From contig NZ_JAHLYT010000060.1 in NCBI RefSeq assembly GCF_025128095.1, positions 1 to 64,000 of the forward strand: a DNA stretch of 64,000 nucleotides, read 5' to 3'. Origin of the DNA: Synechococcus sp. CS-1328. Lineage in GTDB: Bacteria > Cyanobacteriota > Cyanobacteriia > PCC-6307 > Cyanobiaceae. The position numbers and the translations under genes are program-made. The number at the start of each line of letters is the position of its first letter. Within the stretch, counting starts at the first letter, position 1. Below are positions 9,564 through 20,893 of the stretch, piece by piece. The notes under the pieces are model-generated. The model did no database searches. It was not told the DNA's origin and worked only from the letters and a program-made list of their open reading frames with translations.

Positions 9564-10039
9564 CCCGCCGCGGGCTGCTGGCCTCCTTCGGGGCCAGTCT
9601 CACCGCCCTGGTCGGGGCGCGTCCAGCCCTGGCGGCCTCCAAAGCCAGCGATCCTGCCTGGCAGCTGAGTGAAGCGGAATGGAAAAAGCGGCTCAGTCCG
9701 GGGGCCTACGAGGTGCTGCGGCGAGAAGGAACCGAGCGTCCCTTCAGCAGTCCACTCAACAAGGAAAAGCGCAAGGGCACGTTCCTCTGTGCCGGCTGCC
9801 GGCTGCCCCTGTTCAGCTCCACCACCAAATTCGACAGTGGCACGGGCTGGCCCAGCTTCTGGGAGCCACTGCCAAAAGGGATCACCACGAAGATCGATTT
9901 CAAGCTGATCGTGCCCCGCACCGAATACCACTGCCGGCGCTGCGGTGGGCATCAGGGTCATGTGTTTGATGATGGCCCCCGGCCCACGGGCAAGCGGTAT
10001 TGCAATAACGGCGTCGCCTTGGTCTTTCAGCCAGCCTGA
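9560..10039 (+). CDS. msrB: Peptide-methionine (R)-S-oxide reductase, exported (Tat-type signal)
   Basis: Reduces methionine-R-sulfoxide in proteins. A twin-arginine leader (MTRRGLLASFGASLTALVG ending near ALAAS) suggests export to periplasm or lumen. The MsrB domain has both zinc CxxC pairs (CAGC, CRRC), the FDSGTGWPSFW motif, and the catalytic Cys in GKRYCNNGVAL. Asn follows Cys twice where many MsrBs have RYC-I/V-N-S, a small variation. The ATG at 9560 overlaps the secG stop as ATGA, which supports this start over the in-frame ATG at 9548. Confidence 0.94.
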   Translation: MTRRGLLASFGASLTALVGARPALAASKASDPAWQLSEAEWKKRLSPGAYEVLRREGTERPFSSPLNKEKRKGTFLCAGCRLPLFSSTTKFDSGTGWPSFWEPLPKGITTKIDFKLIVPRTEYHCRRCGGHQGHVFDDGPRPTGKRYCNNGVALVFQPA

Positions 10040-10084
10040 ACCGCTGAATCGACCTAGCGTGATCAGGTTGACCGTCCTGAGCCC

Positions 10085-10213
10085 ATGATCCGCCTGTTCA
10101 CAGCTGCGCTGCTAGCCACCCTGGTGGGAACCGGCTCCGCCATGGCCTGTGAGAAGCACCCCCGTGGTCATCAGGGCAGTTCCGACACCACCACCGAAGC
10201 GATGCGGCAGTAG
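10085..10213 (+). CDS. Small secreted protein, unknown
   Basis: A 42-residue ORF starting at ATG 10085. The first 21 residues (MIRLFTAALLATLVGTGSAMA) form a clear signal peptide with a signal-peptidase site before Cys22. The remaining tail (CEKHPRGHQGSS...) is short, polar and has a single Cys with two His. It lies 45 bases after msrB on the same strand. The signal peptide argues that it is real. Function unknown; metal binding or a lipoprotein would both be guesses. Confidence 0.55.
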   Translation: MIRLFTAALLATLVGTGSAMACEKHPRGHQGSSDTTTEAMRQ

Positions 10214-10261
10214 GGGACCAGCGCTGAAGCGTGAGAGAGGTCCCGTGCTGAAGCTTGAGCG

Positions 10262-10456
10262 ATGGCCATTGAACTGCTGATCGCACTGGTGCTGCCGGTG
10301 GTGCTGCTGATCACCGCAACGCTTCTGCTGGAATCCCACCCCGGCAACCTGCCCCGTCCGCTGGGCTGGCTCAGACGACGTCAATCGCTGATCTGGAACA
10401 GCGGCATCGGCCTGATTCTTGGTCTCAGTGCGCTGCGCTATCTGCTCACCCGCTGA
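10262..10456 (+). CDS. Small two-helix membrane protein, unknown
   Basis: A 64-residue ORF. Hydrophobic helix 1 (AIELLIALVLPVVLLITATLLL) and helix 2 (NSGIGLILGLSALRYLL) are separated by the positively charged LGWLRRRQ loop, a normal inside-positive pattern for a membrane protein. ATG 10262 is used. It is convergent with groEL, whose terminator lies just downstream. Not recognised as a named family. Confidence 0.6.
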   Translation: MAIELLIALVLPVVLLITATLLLESHPGNLPRPLGWLRRRQSLIWNSGIGLILGLSALRYLLTR

Positions 10457-10563
10457 ACAACAAAGCTGCCGAACAACTGAGGCAGCGTCATCATCGGCTC
10501 TGTCAGTCCCCCGGTAGAGCGAGGCAAGGAAACGGCAGCAGCTTGGCACAACCGATCTGCCAC

Positions 10564-10619
10564 AAAAAAGCCCCCGCCGAAGCGAGGGCCGAGACCGACC
10601 AGCCAATCAGGCTGGTCGG
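10564..10619 (-). terminator. Double-hairpin terminator of groES-groEL
   Basis: Read on the minus strand after the groEL stop, a 10-bp perfect stem (arms 10595-10604 and 10610-10619, 5-base loop) is followed by a second stem (arms 10570-10577 and 10582-10589, tetraloop TTCG on the transcript) and six T residues at 10564-10569. The second element is a classical rho-independent terminator. Confidence 0.88.
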
Positions 10620-10634
10620 AAGCCAGGACTGCGA

Positions 10635-12317
<1,683 letters not shown>

Positions 12318-12629
12318 TCAGTTGACGATGGCCAGGATGTCCTTCTCGGAGAGCAGCACGAACTCGTCGCTGCCCAGCTTGATATCGGTGCCGGCGTACT
12401 TGCTGTAGAGGACCTGATCACCCACGCTCACCTCGGGAGTCTGACGGGTGCCGTCTTCGTTGCGCTTGCCGGGGCCGACCTGGACCACCTCACCCACCTG
12501 GGGCTTTTCCTTGGCGGTATCGGGAAGCAGGATGCCTCCGGCAGTCTTTTCCTCCGACTCGGAGACTTTGATGAAGATGCGATCTCCGAGCGGTTTGACC
12601 GTGGAGACGCTGAGGGAAACAGCAGCCAT
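12318..12629 (-). CDS. groS: Co-chaperonin GroES (10 kDa)
   Basis: The lid of the GroEL chamber. The 103-residue protein has [12 protein letters not shown], the mobile loop region [18 protein letters not shown], and a [16 protein letters not shown] strand. ATG 12629 gives the canonical length; an in-frame extension to 12692 would run through the CIRCE operator and is unlikely. It is followed by groEL after 48 bases, forming the usual bicistronic operon. Confidence 0.97.
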   Translation of the reverse strand: MAAVSLSVSTVKPLGDRIFIKVSESEEKTAGGILLPDTAKEKPQVGEVVQVGPGKRNEDGTRQTPEVSVGDQVLYSKYAGTDIKLGSDEFVLLSEKDILAIVN

Positions 12630-12685
12630 GAATTGATGCGATAGCAACGGCATGGCGCCTGAGACGCCACTGAACAACGGGAGAG

Positions 12686-12712
12686 TTGGCACTCGGCCCC
12701 GTTGACTGCCAA
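12686..12712 (-). promoter_or_regulatory. CIRCE operator (HrcA-binding site) of groES-groEL
   Basis: Read on the minus strand the site is TTGGCAGTC-N9-GAGTGCCAA, against the consensus TTAGCACTC-N9-GAGTGCTAA. Spacing is exactly nine bases, and the two arms are inverted repeats with one mismatch. It lies 57 bases upstream of the groES ATG, the expected place for HrcA repression relieved by heat. Confidence 0.88.
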
Positions 12713-12821
12713 CGTATGCGAGAAAGTGGGCAACAAGCCAGCCCCAGGCCTGTGCGGTTGACCGAACTCCCAGGGTCGGGTGAGCTGCGGTGGTAAGGTT
12801 GCGCCGCTCAAGACGGGCTGA

Positions 12822-14324
<1,503 letters not shown>

Positions 14325-14365
14325 GCGCGTCCATCCACCGCTCGTTTCCCTGAGGTCCCCGATCC

Positions 14366-14773
14366 ATGAGTCTCACTCTCCGCGTCCTGGCACCAGACCA
14401 GAGCGTTTTCGACGGCAGCGCCGACGAGGTGATCCTGCCCAGCACCACCGGTCAGGTGGGCATTCTTCCCGGGCACGTCACCATGCTGGCGGCCCTGGAT
14501 ACCGGCGTGATGCGTCTGCGTGACGCCAATGGCTGGAGCACCATCGCCCTGATGGGTGGCTTCGCCGAGGTGGAAGCCGATGAAGTCACGGTGCTCGTCA
14601 ACGCAGCCGAACTCGGCAGCAGCATCAATGCCACTGCCGCCGAAGCAGCCTTCGAGGCCGCTCAGCAGGCCGCCGCGGTGTTCGAAGGCCAGCAGCCCAG
14701 CACTGAAAAGCTGAAGGCCCAGCAGAGCCTGGCCCGGGCCAGGGCGAGGCTGCAGGCGAGCAAAGCCAGCTGA
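14366..14773 (+). CDS. atpC: ATP synthase F1 subunit epsilon
   Basis: The rotor subunit that regulates ATP hydrolysis. The 135-residue protein has the N-terminal beta-sandwich (LTLRVLAPDQSVFDG, TGQVGILPGHVTML) and a C-terminal helical hairpin ending in QSLARARARLQASKAS. It lies 41 bases downstream of atpD and is cotranscribed with it. Its final codons and stop form part of a hairpin, described separately. Confidence 0.96.
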   Translation: MSLTLRVLAPDQSVFDGSADEVILPSTTGQVGILPGHVTMLAALDTGVMRLRDANGWSTIALMGGFAEVEADEVTVLVNAAELGSSINATAAEAAFEAAQQAAAVFEGQQPSTEKLKAQQSLARARARLQASKAS

Positions 14774-14793
14774 CAACAAGGCTGGCTTTGCTC
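14758..14793 (+). terminator. Hairpin enclosing the atpC stop codon
   Basis: A perfect 13-bp stem (GAGCAAAGCCAGC at 14758-14770 against its complement at 14781-14793) with a 10-base loop containing the TGA stop of atpC. There is no clean T run after it. It may end or stabilise the atpDC transcript. Confidence 0.6.
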
Positions 14794-14835
14794 TCGCCAT
14801 CACCCTCCTAAGCTCGGCCCGCACGGTTCGAGGGC

Positions 14836-16059
14836 ATGGGGAAGGGTGAAGAACTGGGCCTGCAGCTGAGGGCATGGAACGAGGCCGGCCTGCTCGACCT
14901 CGACCATCCCACAGCGCTGGCCAACCGGCTGATGGATGGCCTGGGCGCCGAAGACTGGCTGAAGGGGCCGATCCGCGATCTGGCGTCCCAGCCGCTGCTT
15001 CGCCAGGTTCTTCGCCAACGGGACGGCGGTAGCCGGCACTCAGCCCTGCAGGCCCTGGTGCATCAGCTCGAGTCGACCTACGCCCCCAAGGTTCTGGTTG
15101 AGCTGCTGGCGCTGCTTCAGGCTGCCACCGCTCAATCGATCAACCTGTCAGCACTCGCTGAGCCCATCCCCGATGGGTCCTTGATCAGCACTGACAACTA
15201 CGGCTCTGCCACTGCCAGTCCACTCAGTGCTGGACCGGGCCGTGATGGTCCCTTCCTTGCCAATTCCTCCAATCCCACGCCTACTGCGCTTGAGATTGCA
15301 GCAGGCCCGGCAGGGCTCGCCCAGCAGCTGCAGCTGCTGGGGCCTGGAGTCGCCCTGGCAGCCACCACGGCCCTGGTCTGGCGCTGGTCGGCCGGGGAGT
15401 TGCAGCGCTGGCTGTTTGATCCCTGGGGGTGGAGCGGTGGGGTGGTGCTGGTGGTGCTGCTGGCGCTGCTTCAGGCGCTGGCCCTCGGTCCCCTCAAGGT
15501 GGTGCGGCGTCAGTGGCCCCTGGAGCAGGCTGATGCCACCGATCCCCGCCAGGCCTGGCGCTGGATCTGCGCGCCCTGGATTCACCATGCCAATGGGGAG
15601 GCGCTGCTCAACCTGGTGCTGCTGCTGATTCTGCTGGGCCCATCCCCCCTGCCCCTGCCGGAGGTGATGCTGCGCTACTGCCTCACCAGCCTGGCCACCG
15701 CAGCCCTGGCCCTGCTGCTGGCCCAACGCCGCACCAGCGAAGGCCGGTGGGATGGAGCTTCCGGTGCCGTCAGCGCCCTGATCGCCCTGGGCAGTGGCGC
15801 CAGCCTGCTGCACTGGCGATCGCTGAGCTATCCCTTCGGCCCCTTGGCGATTCCCGCCTGGGTGCTGCTGGTGGTGTACGGAACCCTGCAGCTCAGCTGG
15901 CTGCTGCCCCGCCGCAGCCCCCAGGACAACAGCCGTCCGATCGACCGCCTGCTCAGCAGCCAGTGGTGGTGGGGACTGCAGCTCGGCCTCGCCTGGGCGC
16001 TGATCAGCCGGATTGGCCAATGGCTGCAGGCCCTGCAGCAGGCTCGCCCAGCAGGTTGA
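14836..16059 (+). CDS. Rhomboid-like polytopic membrane protein, probably not an active protease
   Basis: A 407-residue protein. A soluble N-terminal third (helical, residues 1-150) is followed by about six hydrophobic segments. Two stretches recall rhomboid proteases: IHHANGEALLNLVLLLILLG (near 249), like the H-x-N entry to TM2, and DGASGAVSALIALG (Ser309) like the GxSG catalytic helix. The last helix reads WWWGLQLGLAWAL where rhomboids carry H-x-G-G, so the catalytic His appears missing. Rhomboid assignment is an inference from these motifs. It is convergent with, and overlaps by 56 bases, the FHA-PBP gene. Confidence 0.6.
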   Translation: MGKGEELGLQLRAWNEAGLLDLDHPTALANRLMDGLGAEDWLKGPIRDLASQPLLRQVLRQRDGGSRHSALQALVHQLESTYAPKVLVELLALLQAATAQSINLSALAEPIPDGSLISTDNYGSATASPLSAGPGRDGPFLANSSNPTPTALEIAAGPAGLAQQLQLLGPGVALAATTALVWRWSAGELQRWLFDPWGWSGGVVLVVLLALLQALALGPLKVVRRQWPLEQADATDPRQAWRWICAPWIHHANGEALLNLVLLLILLGPSPLPLPEVMLRYCLTSLATAALALLLAQRRTSEGRWDGASGAVSALIALGSGASLLHWRSLSYPFGPLAIPAWVLLVVYGTLQLSWLLPRRSPQDNSRPIDRLLSSQWWWGLQLGLAWALISRIGQWLQALQQARPAG

Positions 16060-18403
16060 CGGCTGCGGTCATGTAGCGCCCCCACAACTCCGCCACCAGG
16101 GCCCCACTGGCGGCTTCGGCGGGTTTGTTGTCGTCGTTGCCCATCCAGATGGCCGTGAGCATCTTCAGCGACGGCGAATAGCCGACAAACAGCACATCGA
16201 CGCCGTTGTTGGTGGTGCCGGTCTTACCGCGGGCATCGGCCACCAGAGCGGCCGCCTTGCCGGTGCCGCGCTGCACCACCGCGGCCAGCAGGGTATCCAT
16301 CTGTTGAGCCTGTTCCGGCGGAATCAACTGGCGGGGGGTCTCCCCCACCGGCACCGTCACCCCCCGTGCCGGACAGGTGGCGAGGCTGTAGATCGACTGG
16401 CAGATGCCCAGGTCGTAGATGCGACTGACGCCGTGCATCGGCACCGATTGGCCGCCATTCGCCACCACCGCATAGGCCCGGGCCAGCTCGTAGAGCAGGG
16501 TTTCACGCCCGCCCAGAATGGTGTTGAAGTCGAGGTCGAGGGGGGTGCTGATCCCCAGCCGGCGGGCCTGGTCCACCACCTGGCGCAGGCCTGCCCGCTG
16601 AGCCAGGCGCAGGGCCACCACATTCTCGGAAGCGGCGAAGCCGTCGGCCACGCTGGTGGTGCCATCGGCTGAGCCCGCCCCATGGCGGCAGCCGGCCACG
16701 TAGGACAGTGGCGCGCAGGAGATGCGGTCGTCCGGGCTGACCCCATGGGCCAGGGCCGCCAGGAAGGTGAACAGCTTGAAGGCCGAGCCGGGCTGGCGCA
16801 TCGCCTGAACCCGATCAAAGCTGGAGCGGCCGTAATCGCCGCCGCCCACGTAGGCGAGGATGTCGCCACTCTCGAAATTCAGGGAAATCAGTGCTCCCTG
16901 GGTGAGGCCAGCCCGGGCCGCCGGACCCTCCAGGAAGCGCTGCAACTGTTGCTGCGCCAGGGCCTGCAGCCTGGGATCGATCGTGCTCACCACGCTGTAG
17001 TTGCCGCCACTCTCCTGTTCGGAGAGGTTGAGCCCGAAGCGGGTGCCCTCCAGCTCACCGAGCACGTAATCGCTGAAGAACGGATAGCTGGTGAAGGTGG
17101 AGGCGCGGCAGGCGGAGGGATCGATGTTGAGTGGCCGGCGCTCGGCATCGATCAGCCCCTGATCGGAGAGATAGCCCTGCTCGTGCATCAGTTTCAGCAC
17201 CAGGTTGCGCCGCTCCCGACCGGCGGTGGGGTCGTCGCGGTTGCAGGGGCTGTAGCCATTGGGGCTGGGCAGCAGACCCACCAGAAACGCGGCCTGGCCC
17301 ACATCCAGATCGCGGGCCGACCGGCGGAAATACAGCTGAGAAGCCTGCTCGAACCCATCGGTGCCCAGGCCGAGATGGGCCCGGTCCAGATACATCTTCA
17401 GGATCCGGTTCTTGCTGTAGCCCACCTCCAGCTGCAGCGCCACCCACAATTCCCGCAGCTTGCGGGCCAGGCTCACATCGGTGCCCACGGCGGGGTAATA
17501 GAGGCGCGCCACCTGCTGGGTGAGGCCGCTGCCACCACCGCTGCCGACCAGGGCGGAGCGCAGGGTGCCGAACAGGTCGAGGCCGCTGTTCCAGCCGAAA
17601 CGCGATTCCTCCGAGGCCACCAGGGCCTGGCGCAGATGCAGGGGATAGTCCTGCAGGGAGGGCAGGGCCGTGGCCGAGCCCTCACGGGCATCGACCTGCT
17701 CGCCGCTGGCCGCAAAGATCTTCACCGGTCCGGCAATGGAGCGGATCCGGGAGCCGCCCCCCACCGAAGCCGCCGCCAGCAGCCCGCCCACCAGCAGACC
17801 CGAGCCCAGCAAGGCCGCCAGGCCAGCCAGGTGCACCACCTGCTCGAGGGCACTGCGGGGATGGAGGTACCGCAGCCGCGGCGCTTCCCCCTTCAGCGGT
17901 GATCCGAGCTGCACCACATCGCCATGGCGCAGGCGGATGGCACGGATGCGGCGGTCGCGGTGGAACAGGCCGTTGGCGGAGTTGAAGTCTTCGAGGCAGA
18001 AGTCGCGATCGCCCAGCCGCTCCTGCTCGAGGATGGCGTGCACCCGGCTGAGGCTGGGATCGGCGACCGGCAGCTCGCAGGCCGGATCGCGACCGATCCG
18101 CAGCCGCTGACCGGGCTCCAGGGACCGGGCCAGCACCAACCGATCGCCTTGCCACAGTTCGGCGCGGGCCTGTCGCGCCACCAGGTGCCGCCAGGCGGAG
18201 CCGAGGGCCCCGGGGCGCTGCGCCCATGGACCACGGCTGCAGGCGATCCAGAGGGCCCGCCAGCGGCGGCGGCGGCTCTCTGCTGCAGCGGTGCGGCGGT
18301 CTGCTGCGGCGGTGCAGCTGACTGCGGCGGCAGTGTCGCTGCTGACTTGGACCCCGGGGTCGGACGACGGCACGGGCAGGGCGGTCCACGGCGACGGCCC
18401 CAT
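16004..18403 (-). CDS. Class A penicillin-binding protein with N-terminal FHA domain
   Basis: A bifunctional peptidoglycan glycosyltransferase/transpeptidase of 799 residues. Order: a low-complexity, basic N-terminus; an FHA phosphopeptide-binding domain (LRIGRDPACELPVADPSLSR then FNSANGLF, about 100-165); one membrane helix near 190-210; the GT51 domain with EESRFGWNSG and GSGLTQQVAR; and a transpeptidase with SxxK at Ser540 (GSAFK), SEN and KTGTTN. All catalytic motifs are intact. The cytoplasmic FHA domain suggests control by Thr phosphorylation, and the divergent cluster at 18419-24238 encodes a kinase, phosphatase and another FHA protein. Confidence 0.93.
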   Translation of the reverse strand: MGPSPWTALPVPSSDPGVQVSSDTAAAVSCTAAADRRTAAAESRRRRWRALWIACSRGPWAQRPGALGSAWRHLVARQARAELWQGDRLVLARSLEPGQRLRIGRDPACELPVADPSLSRVHAILEQERLGDRDFCLEDFNSANGLFHRDRRIRAIRLRHGDVVQLGSPLKGEAPRLRYLHPRSALEQVVHLAGLAALLGSGLLVGGLLAAASVGGGSRIRSIAGPVKIFAASGEQVDAREGSATALPSLQDYPLHLRQALVASEESRFGWNSGLDLFGTLRSALVGSGGGSGLTQQVARLYYPAVGTDVSLARKLRELWVALQLEVGYSKNRILKMYLDRAHLGLGTDGFEQASQLYFRRSARDLDVGQAAFLVGLLPSPNGYSPCNRDDPTAGRERRNLVLKLMHEQGYLSDQGLIDAERRPLNIDPSACRASTFTSYPFFSDYVLGELEGTRFGLNLSEQESGGNYSVVSTIDPRLQALAQQQLQRFLEGPAARAGLTQGALISLNFESGDILAYVGGGDYGRSSFDRVQAMRQPGSAFKLFTFLAALAHGVSPDDRISCAPLSYVAGCRHGAGSADGTTSVADGFAASENVVALRLAQRAGLRQVVDQARRLGISTPLDLDFNTILGGRETLLYELARAYAVVANGGQSVPMHGVSRIYDLGICQSIYSLATCPARGVTVPVGETPRQLIPPEQAQQMDTLLAAVVQRGTGKAAALVADARGKTGTTNNGVDVLFVGYSPSLKMLTAIWMGNDDNKPAEAASGALVAELWGRYMTAAVNLLGEPAAGPAAIGQSG

Positions 18404-18418
18404 AGGCTACGGACAGCG

Positions 18419-18706
18419 ATGGCGGGAAAACGGGTGGAGCGCCAGCGGGATCCCTGGGAGCCCTTCCGGCTGTGGCTGGCCCTCACGATCGGGCTCTACG
18501 CCCTGCGCGCCAGCTTCGCGGCGACCTGGCTCGGGGCGATCCCCGGCTGGGTGCTGCTGACCCTGGTGCTCCTGGCCCTGGCCCTGGCCAGCAATGCCCT
18601 GTTGTTCCCGGGCCGCGTCGTGCCCTACCGCGAGGGGGACGGGGGCTGGTGGGCAGACCTGCGCGAAGACTGGCAGCTCTGGTGGCAGCGCCGTCGCGGC
18701 CCATGA
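18419..18706 (+). CDS. Small two-helix membrane protein
   Basis: A 95-residue protein starting at ATG 18419, 16 bases from the divergent PBP start. Two hydrophobic segments (PFRLWLALTIGLYALRASFAAT and WVLLTLVLLALALASNALLF) are followed by a Trp/Arg-rich tail. It overlaps the next gene by an ATGA junction, so it is very likely translated together with the FHA protein. Not recognised as a family; position suggests an accessory part of the signalling cluster. Confidence 0.72.
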   Translation: MAGKRVERQRDPWEPFRLWLALTIGLYALRASFAATWLGAIPGWVLLTLVLLALALASNALLFPGRVVPYREGDGGWWADLREDWQLWWQRRRGP

Positions 18707-19545
18707 CCAACCCAGCCCCACCACCACCTCGTGCCCGCCTGATCCGGCAGGGCGAACCGGGCAACAGCGTGCCGCTCGATTCCGGTCGGCCCCTGAGCAT
18801 CGGCCGCGACCCGGCCAATCAGCTCTGCCTGCCGAACGCGTCGGGGCTGTCGCGTCGTCATGCGGAGATCCGCAGCTCCAGCGACAACACGGGCTGGGTG
18901 ATCGCGGATCAGGGCAGCGCCAACGGCACCTACGTGGGCCGCCAGCGGATCACAGCCCCCCATCCCCTGCAGGACGGCGATCGGATCCAGCTGGGCCGCA
19001 ACGGGCCGGTGTTCTTGTTTCAGCTGGAGCCCGCCACTGCTCTGAAGAGCACCGCTGCGAGCGCAACTGGTTCGCAGGCCACGGCTTCCAAGCCCAGTGC
19101 TGCAAAGAGCACTTCTGGGCAGATCACTTCTGGGCAGACCATTTCTGGAAAGACCAGTGCTGCCAGGCCGGCGCCGCCGCCAGTCCTGGCAGCGCAAGCT
19201 GCGGGATCCGCCCCTGCAGAGATCGACATCGGTGGGGAGCGGATCGGCCTCGATCGGATCCGCTCGGCCGAGCTGCGCAGCCTGGCCCTCCACCCCCACA
19301 TCTTCAGCTGGTGGGTGCTCGTCTGCCTCGGCGGCCTGCTGCTGCTGCCCTTTCCGCTGGTGTTCTGGCCCCTGCAGGTGGCAGCCCTGGCCGGCGCGGT
19401 GCTGCTGGGCTCGCGCAAGCAGCACGTTCTGGTGGTGGTGCTGCGCGACGGGCTGGCCTACCGGCGCAGCTTCTCCAACCGGATCACCGCCCTGTCGCAC
19501 CGCAATGGCATTCGCCGGGCCCTGGGCCAGACGGTGGAGCCATGA
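18703..19545 (+). CDS. FHA-domain membrane protein
   Basis: 280 residues. The N-terminal FHA domain (about 10-105) has RPLSIGRDPANQLCLP, SGLSRRHAEI, DQGSANGTYVGRQRI and LQDGDRIQLG, the expected Gly-Arg, Ser-x-x-His and Asn phosphothreonine contacts. A Ser/Thr/Lys/Ala-rich linker (about 110-165) contains a 15-base tandem repeat (STSGQITSGQTISGKTS). The C-terminal part has a hydrophobic hairpin (WWVLVCLGGLLLLPFPLVFW and VAALAGAVLLG). Overlapping ATGA junctions at both ends tie it to its neighbours. It is a likely reader of the kinase encoded next. Confidence 0.88.
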   Translation: MTNPAPPPPRARLIRQGEPGNSVPLDSGRPLSIGRDPANQLCLPNASGLSRRHAEIRSSSDNTGWVIADQGSANGTYVGRQRITAPHPLQDGDRIQLGRNGPVFLFQLEPATALKSTAASATGSQATASKPSAAKSTSGQITSGQTISGKTSAARPAPPPVLAAQAAGSAPAEIDIGGERIGLDRIRSAELRSLALHPHIFSWWVLVCLGGLLLLPFPLVFWPLQVAALAGAVLLGSRKQHVLVVVLRDGLAYRRSFSNRITALSHRNGIRRALGQTVEP

Positions 19546-20873
19546 CCTGGATCCTGCCGTTGGGCGAGACCCTGCAGATGGAGGAACTCAGCAGCCCGAT
19601 CCGAATCCTGCGCGCCCTGGGGGGCGGCACCCAGGGCCAGGTGTTCGCGGTGGAGGTGGACGGCGAAGCTCTGGCCCTGAAGTGGTATCTGCCGGCCTGC
19701 CTGGCCCGTGATCCCCAGCTGGCCCGCCGCCTCAGCGCCAGCATTCGCGCCACGGCCCCCAATCAGGATTTCCTCTGGCCGATCGCCCTGCTGCACCCGA
19801 CCGCCACCAGCCGTGCTCAGATCCGCTGCCGCGACGCCGGTTTCGGTTATCTGATGGACCTGAGACCCGCGGACTACGTGGGTGCCCATGAGCACGTCGC
19901 GGGCCGGCTCGAGATCAGCCTGCGCTCGGTGCTGCGGGCCTGCTTCTTCCTGGCTGACGCCTTCCATGCCCTGCACCTGCGCGGCCTCTGTTACAAGGAC
20001 ATCTCCCTGGGCAACCTGTTCCTCCAGCCCGGCAGCGGCCGCATCCTGATCTGCGACAACGACAACGTCGACGTGGACGGGCGTGATCCAGGCAGCGTGC
20101 TGGGCACTCCGGGGTTCATGGCTCCCGAGGTGCTGCTGGGCCAGGCCCGCCCCGGCGCCGACAGCGATCTGTTCTCGCTGGCGGTGCTGATTTTCAGGCT
20201 GCTCACCCGCCACGATCCCCTACGGGGACAGCGAGAGCTGGCGATTCGCTGCCTCGATGAACCCGCCCGCCGCCGCCTCTACGGCGAAGACCCCCTGTTC
20301 ATCTTTGATCCGGCCGATCCGTCCAACCGACCCGATCCGATCGAGCACACCGCCGCCCTGATCACCTGGCCGATCTACCCGGAGCGGCTCAAGGGCCTGT
20401 TCGAGCAGACCTTCTGCCGCGGCCTGCGCCAGCCCAGCCTGCGGGCCCTGACGGGCCAGTGGCGACGGGCCCTGTCGATCACCCTGGACCAGCGGCAACT
20501 CTGCCGGGCCTGCGGCCAGGAAGTCTTCCCCGAACCGCAGTGTGCCGGAACCTGCTGGAGCTGCGGCTCGCCGCTGCAGCCAGTCCTGCGGCTGCAGCTG
20601 GCCCATGGGGAGGTGATCGCCGCACCGGACAACGAGCTGCATCCCCATCACTTCGATGCCCTGCTGCCCGAGAGCCTGCTCACCCCCCTGGCGCGGGTGG
20701 AGGCCCACCCCGGCGACGCCACAATCATGGGGGTGCGCAACCTCTCGACGGAACCCTGGAGCGTGGAGCTGCTCGACGGCGCCGTGGTGCCGTTGCAACC
20801 CCAAAAAACCTGTAATCTCGCGCCCGTGCGACGGCTCACCACGCCGGCCGGGGCGATCACGGTGCTGCGCTGA
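19542..20873 (+). CDS. Atypical Ser/Thr protein kinase with C-terminal zinc ribbon (TerK-like)
   Basis: 443 residues. Kinase lobe: Gly loop ALGGGTQGQVF, ATP Lys47 (LALKWY), catalytic loop CYKDISLGN with Asp153 and Asn158 (Tyr-Lys instead of His-Arg), metal Asp172 in ICDNDNV (in place of DFG), activation segment GTPGFMAPE and DSDLFSLAV. After about residue 320 comes a four-Cys zinc ribbon (CRACG...CWSCG) and a beta-rich tail. This architecture resembles the kinases of the TerY-phosphorylation triad (vWA, PP2C, kinase), and the next two genes are exactly vWA and PP2C. It overlaps the FHA gene by ATGA. Confidence 0.88.
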   Translation: MTWILPLGETLQMEELSSPIRILRALGGGTQGQVFAVEVDGEALALKWYLPACLARDPQLARRLSASIRATAPNQDFLWPIALLHPTATSRAQIRCRDAGFGYLMDLRPADYVGAHEHVAGRLEISLRSVLRACFFLADAFHALHLRGLCYKDISLGNLFLQPGSGRILICDNDNVDVDGRDPGSVLGTPGFMAPEVLLGQARPGADSDLFSLAVLIFRLLTRHDPLRGQRELAIRCLDEPARRRLYGEDPLFIFDPADPSNRPDPIEHTAALITWPIYPERLKGLFEQTFCRGLRQPSLRALTGQWRRALSITLDQRQLCRACGQEVFPEPQCAGTCWSCGSPLQPVLRLQLAHGEVIAAPDNELHPHHFDALLPESLLTPLARVEAHPGDATIMGVRNLSTEPWSVELLDGAVVPLQPQKTCNLAPVRRLTTPAGAITVLR

Positions 20874-20893
20874 CCCCTGGCCCGTTGTGCCCC

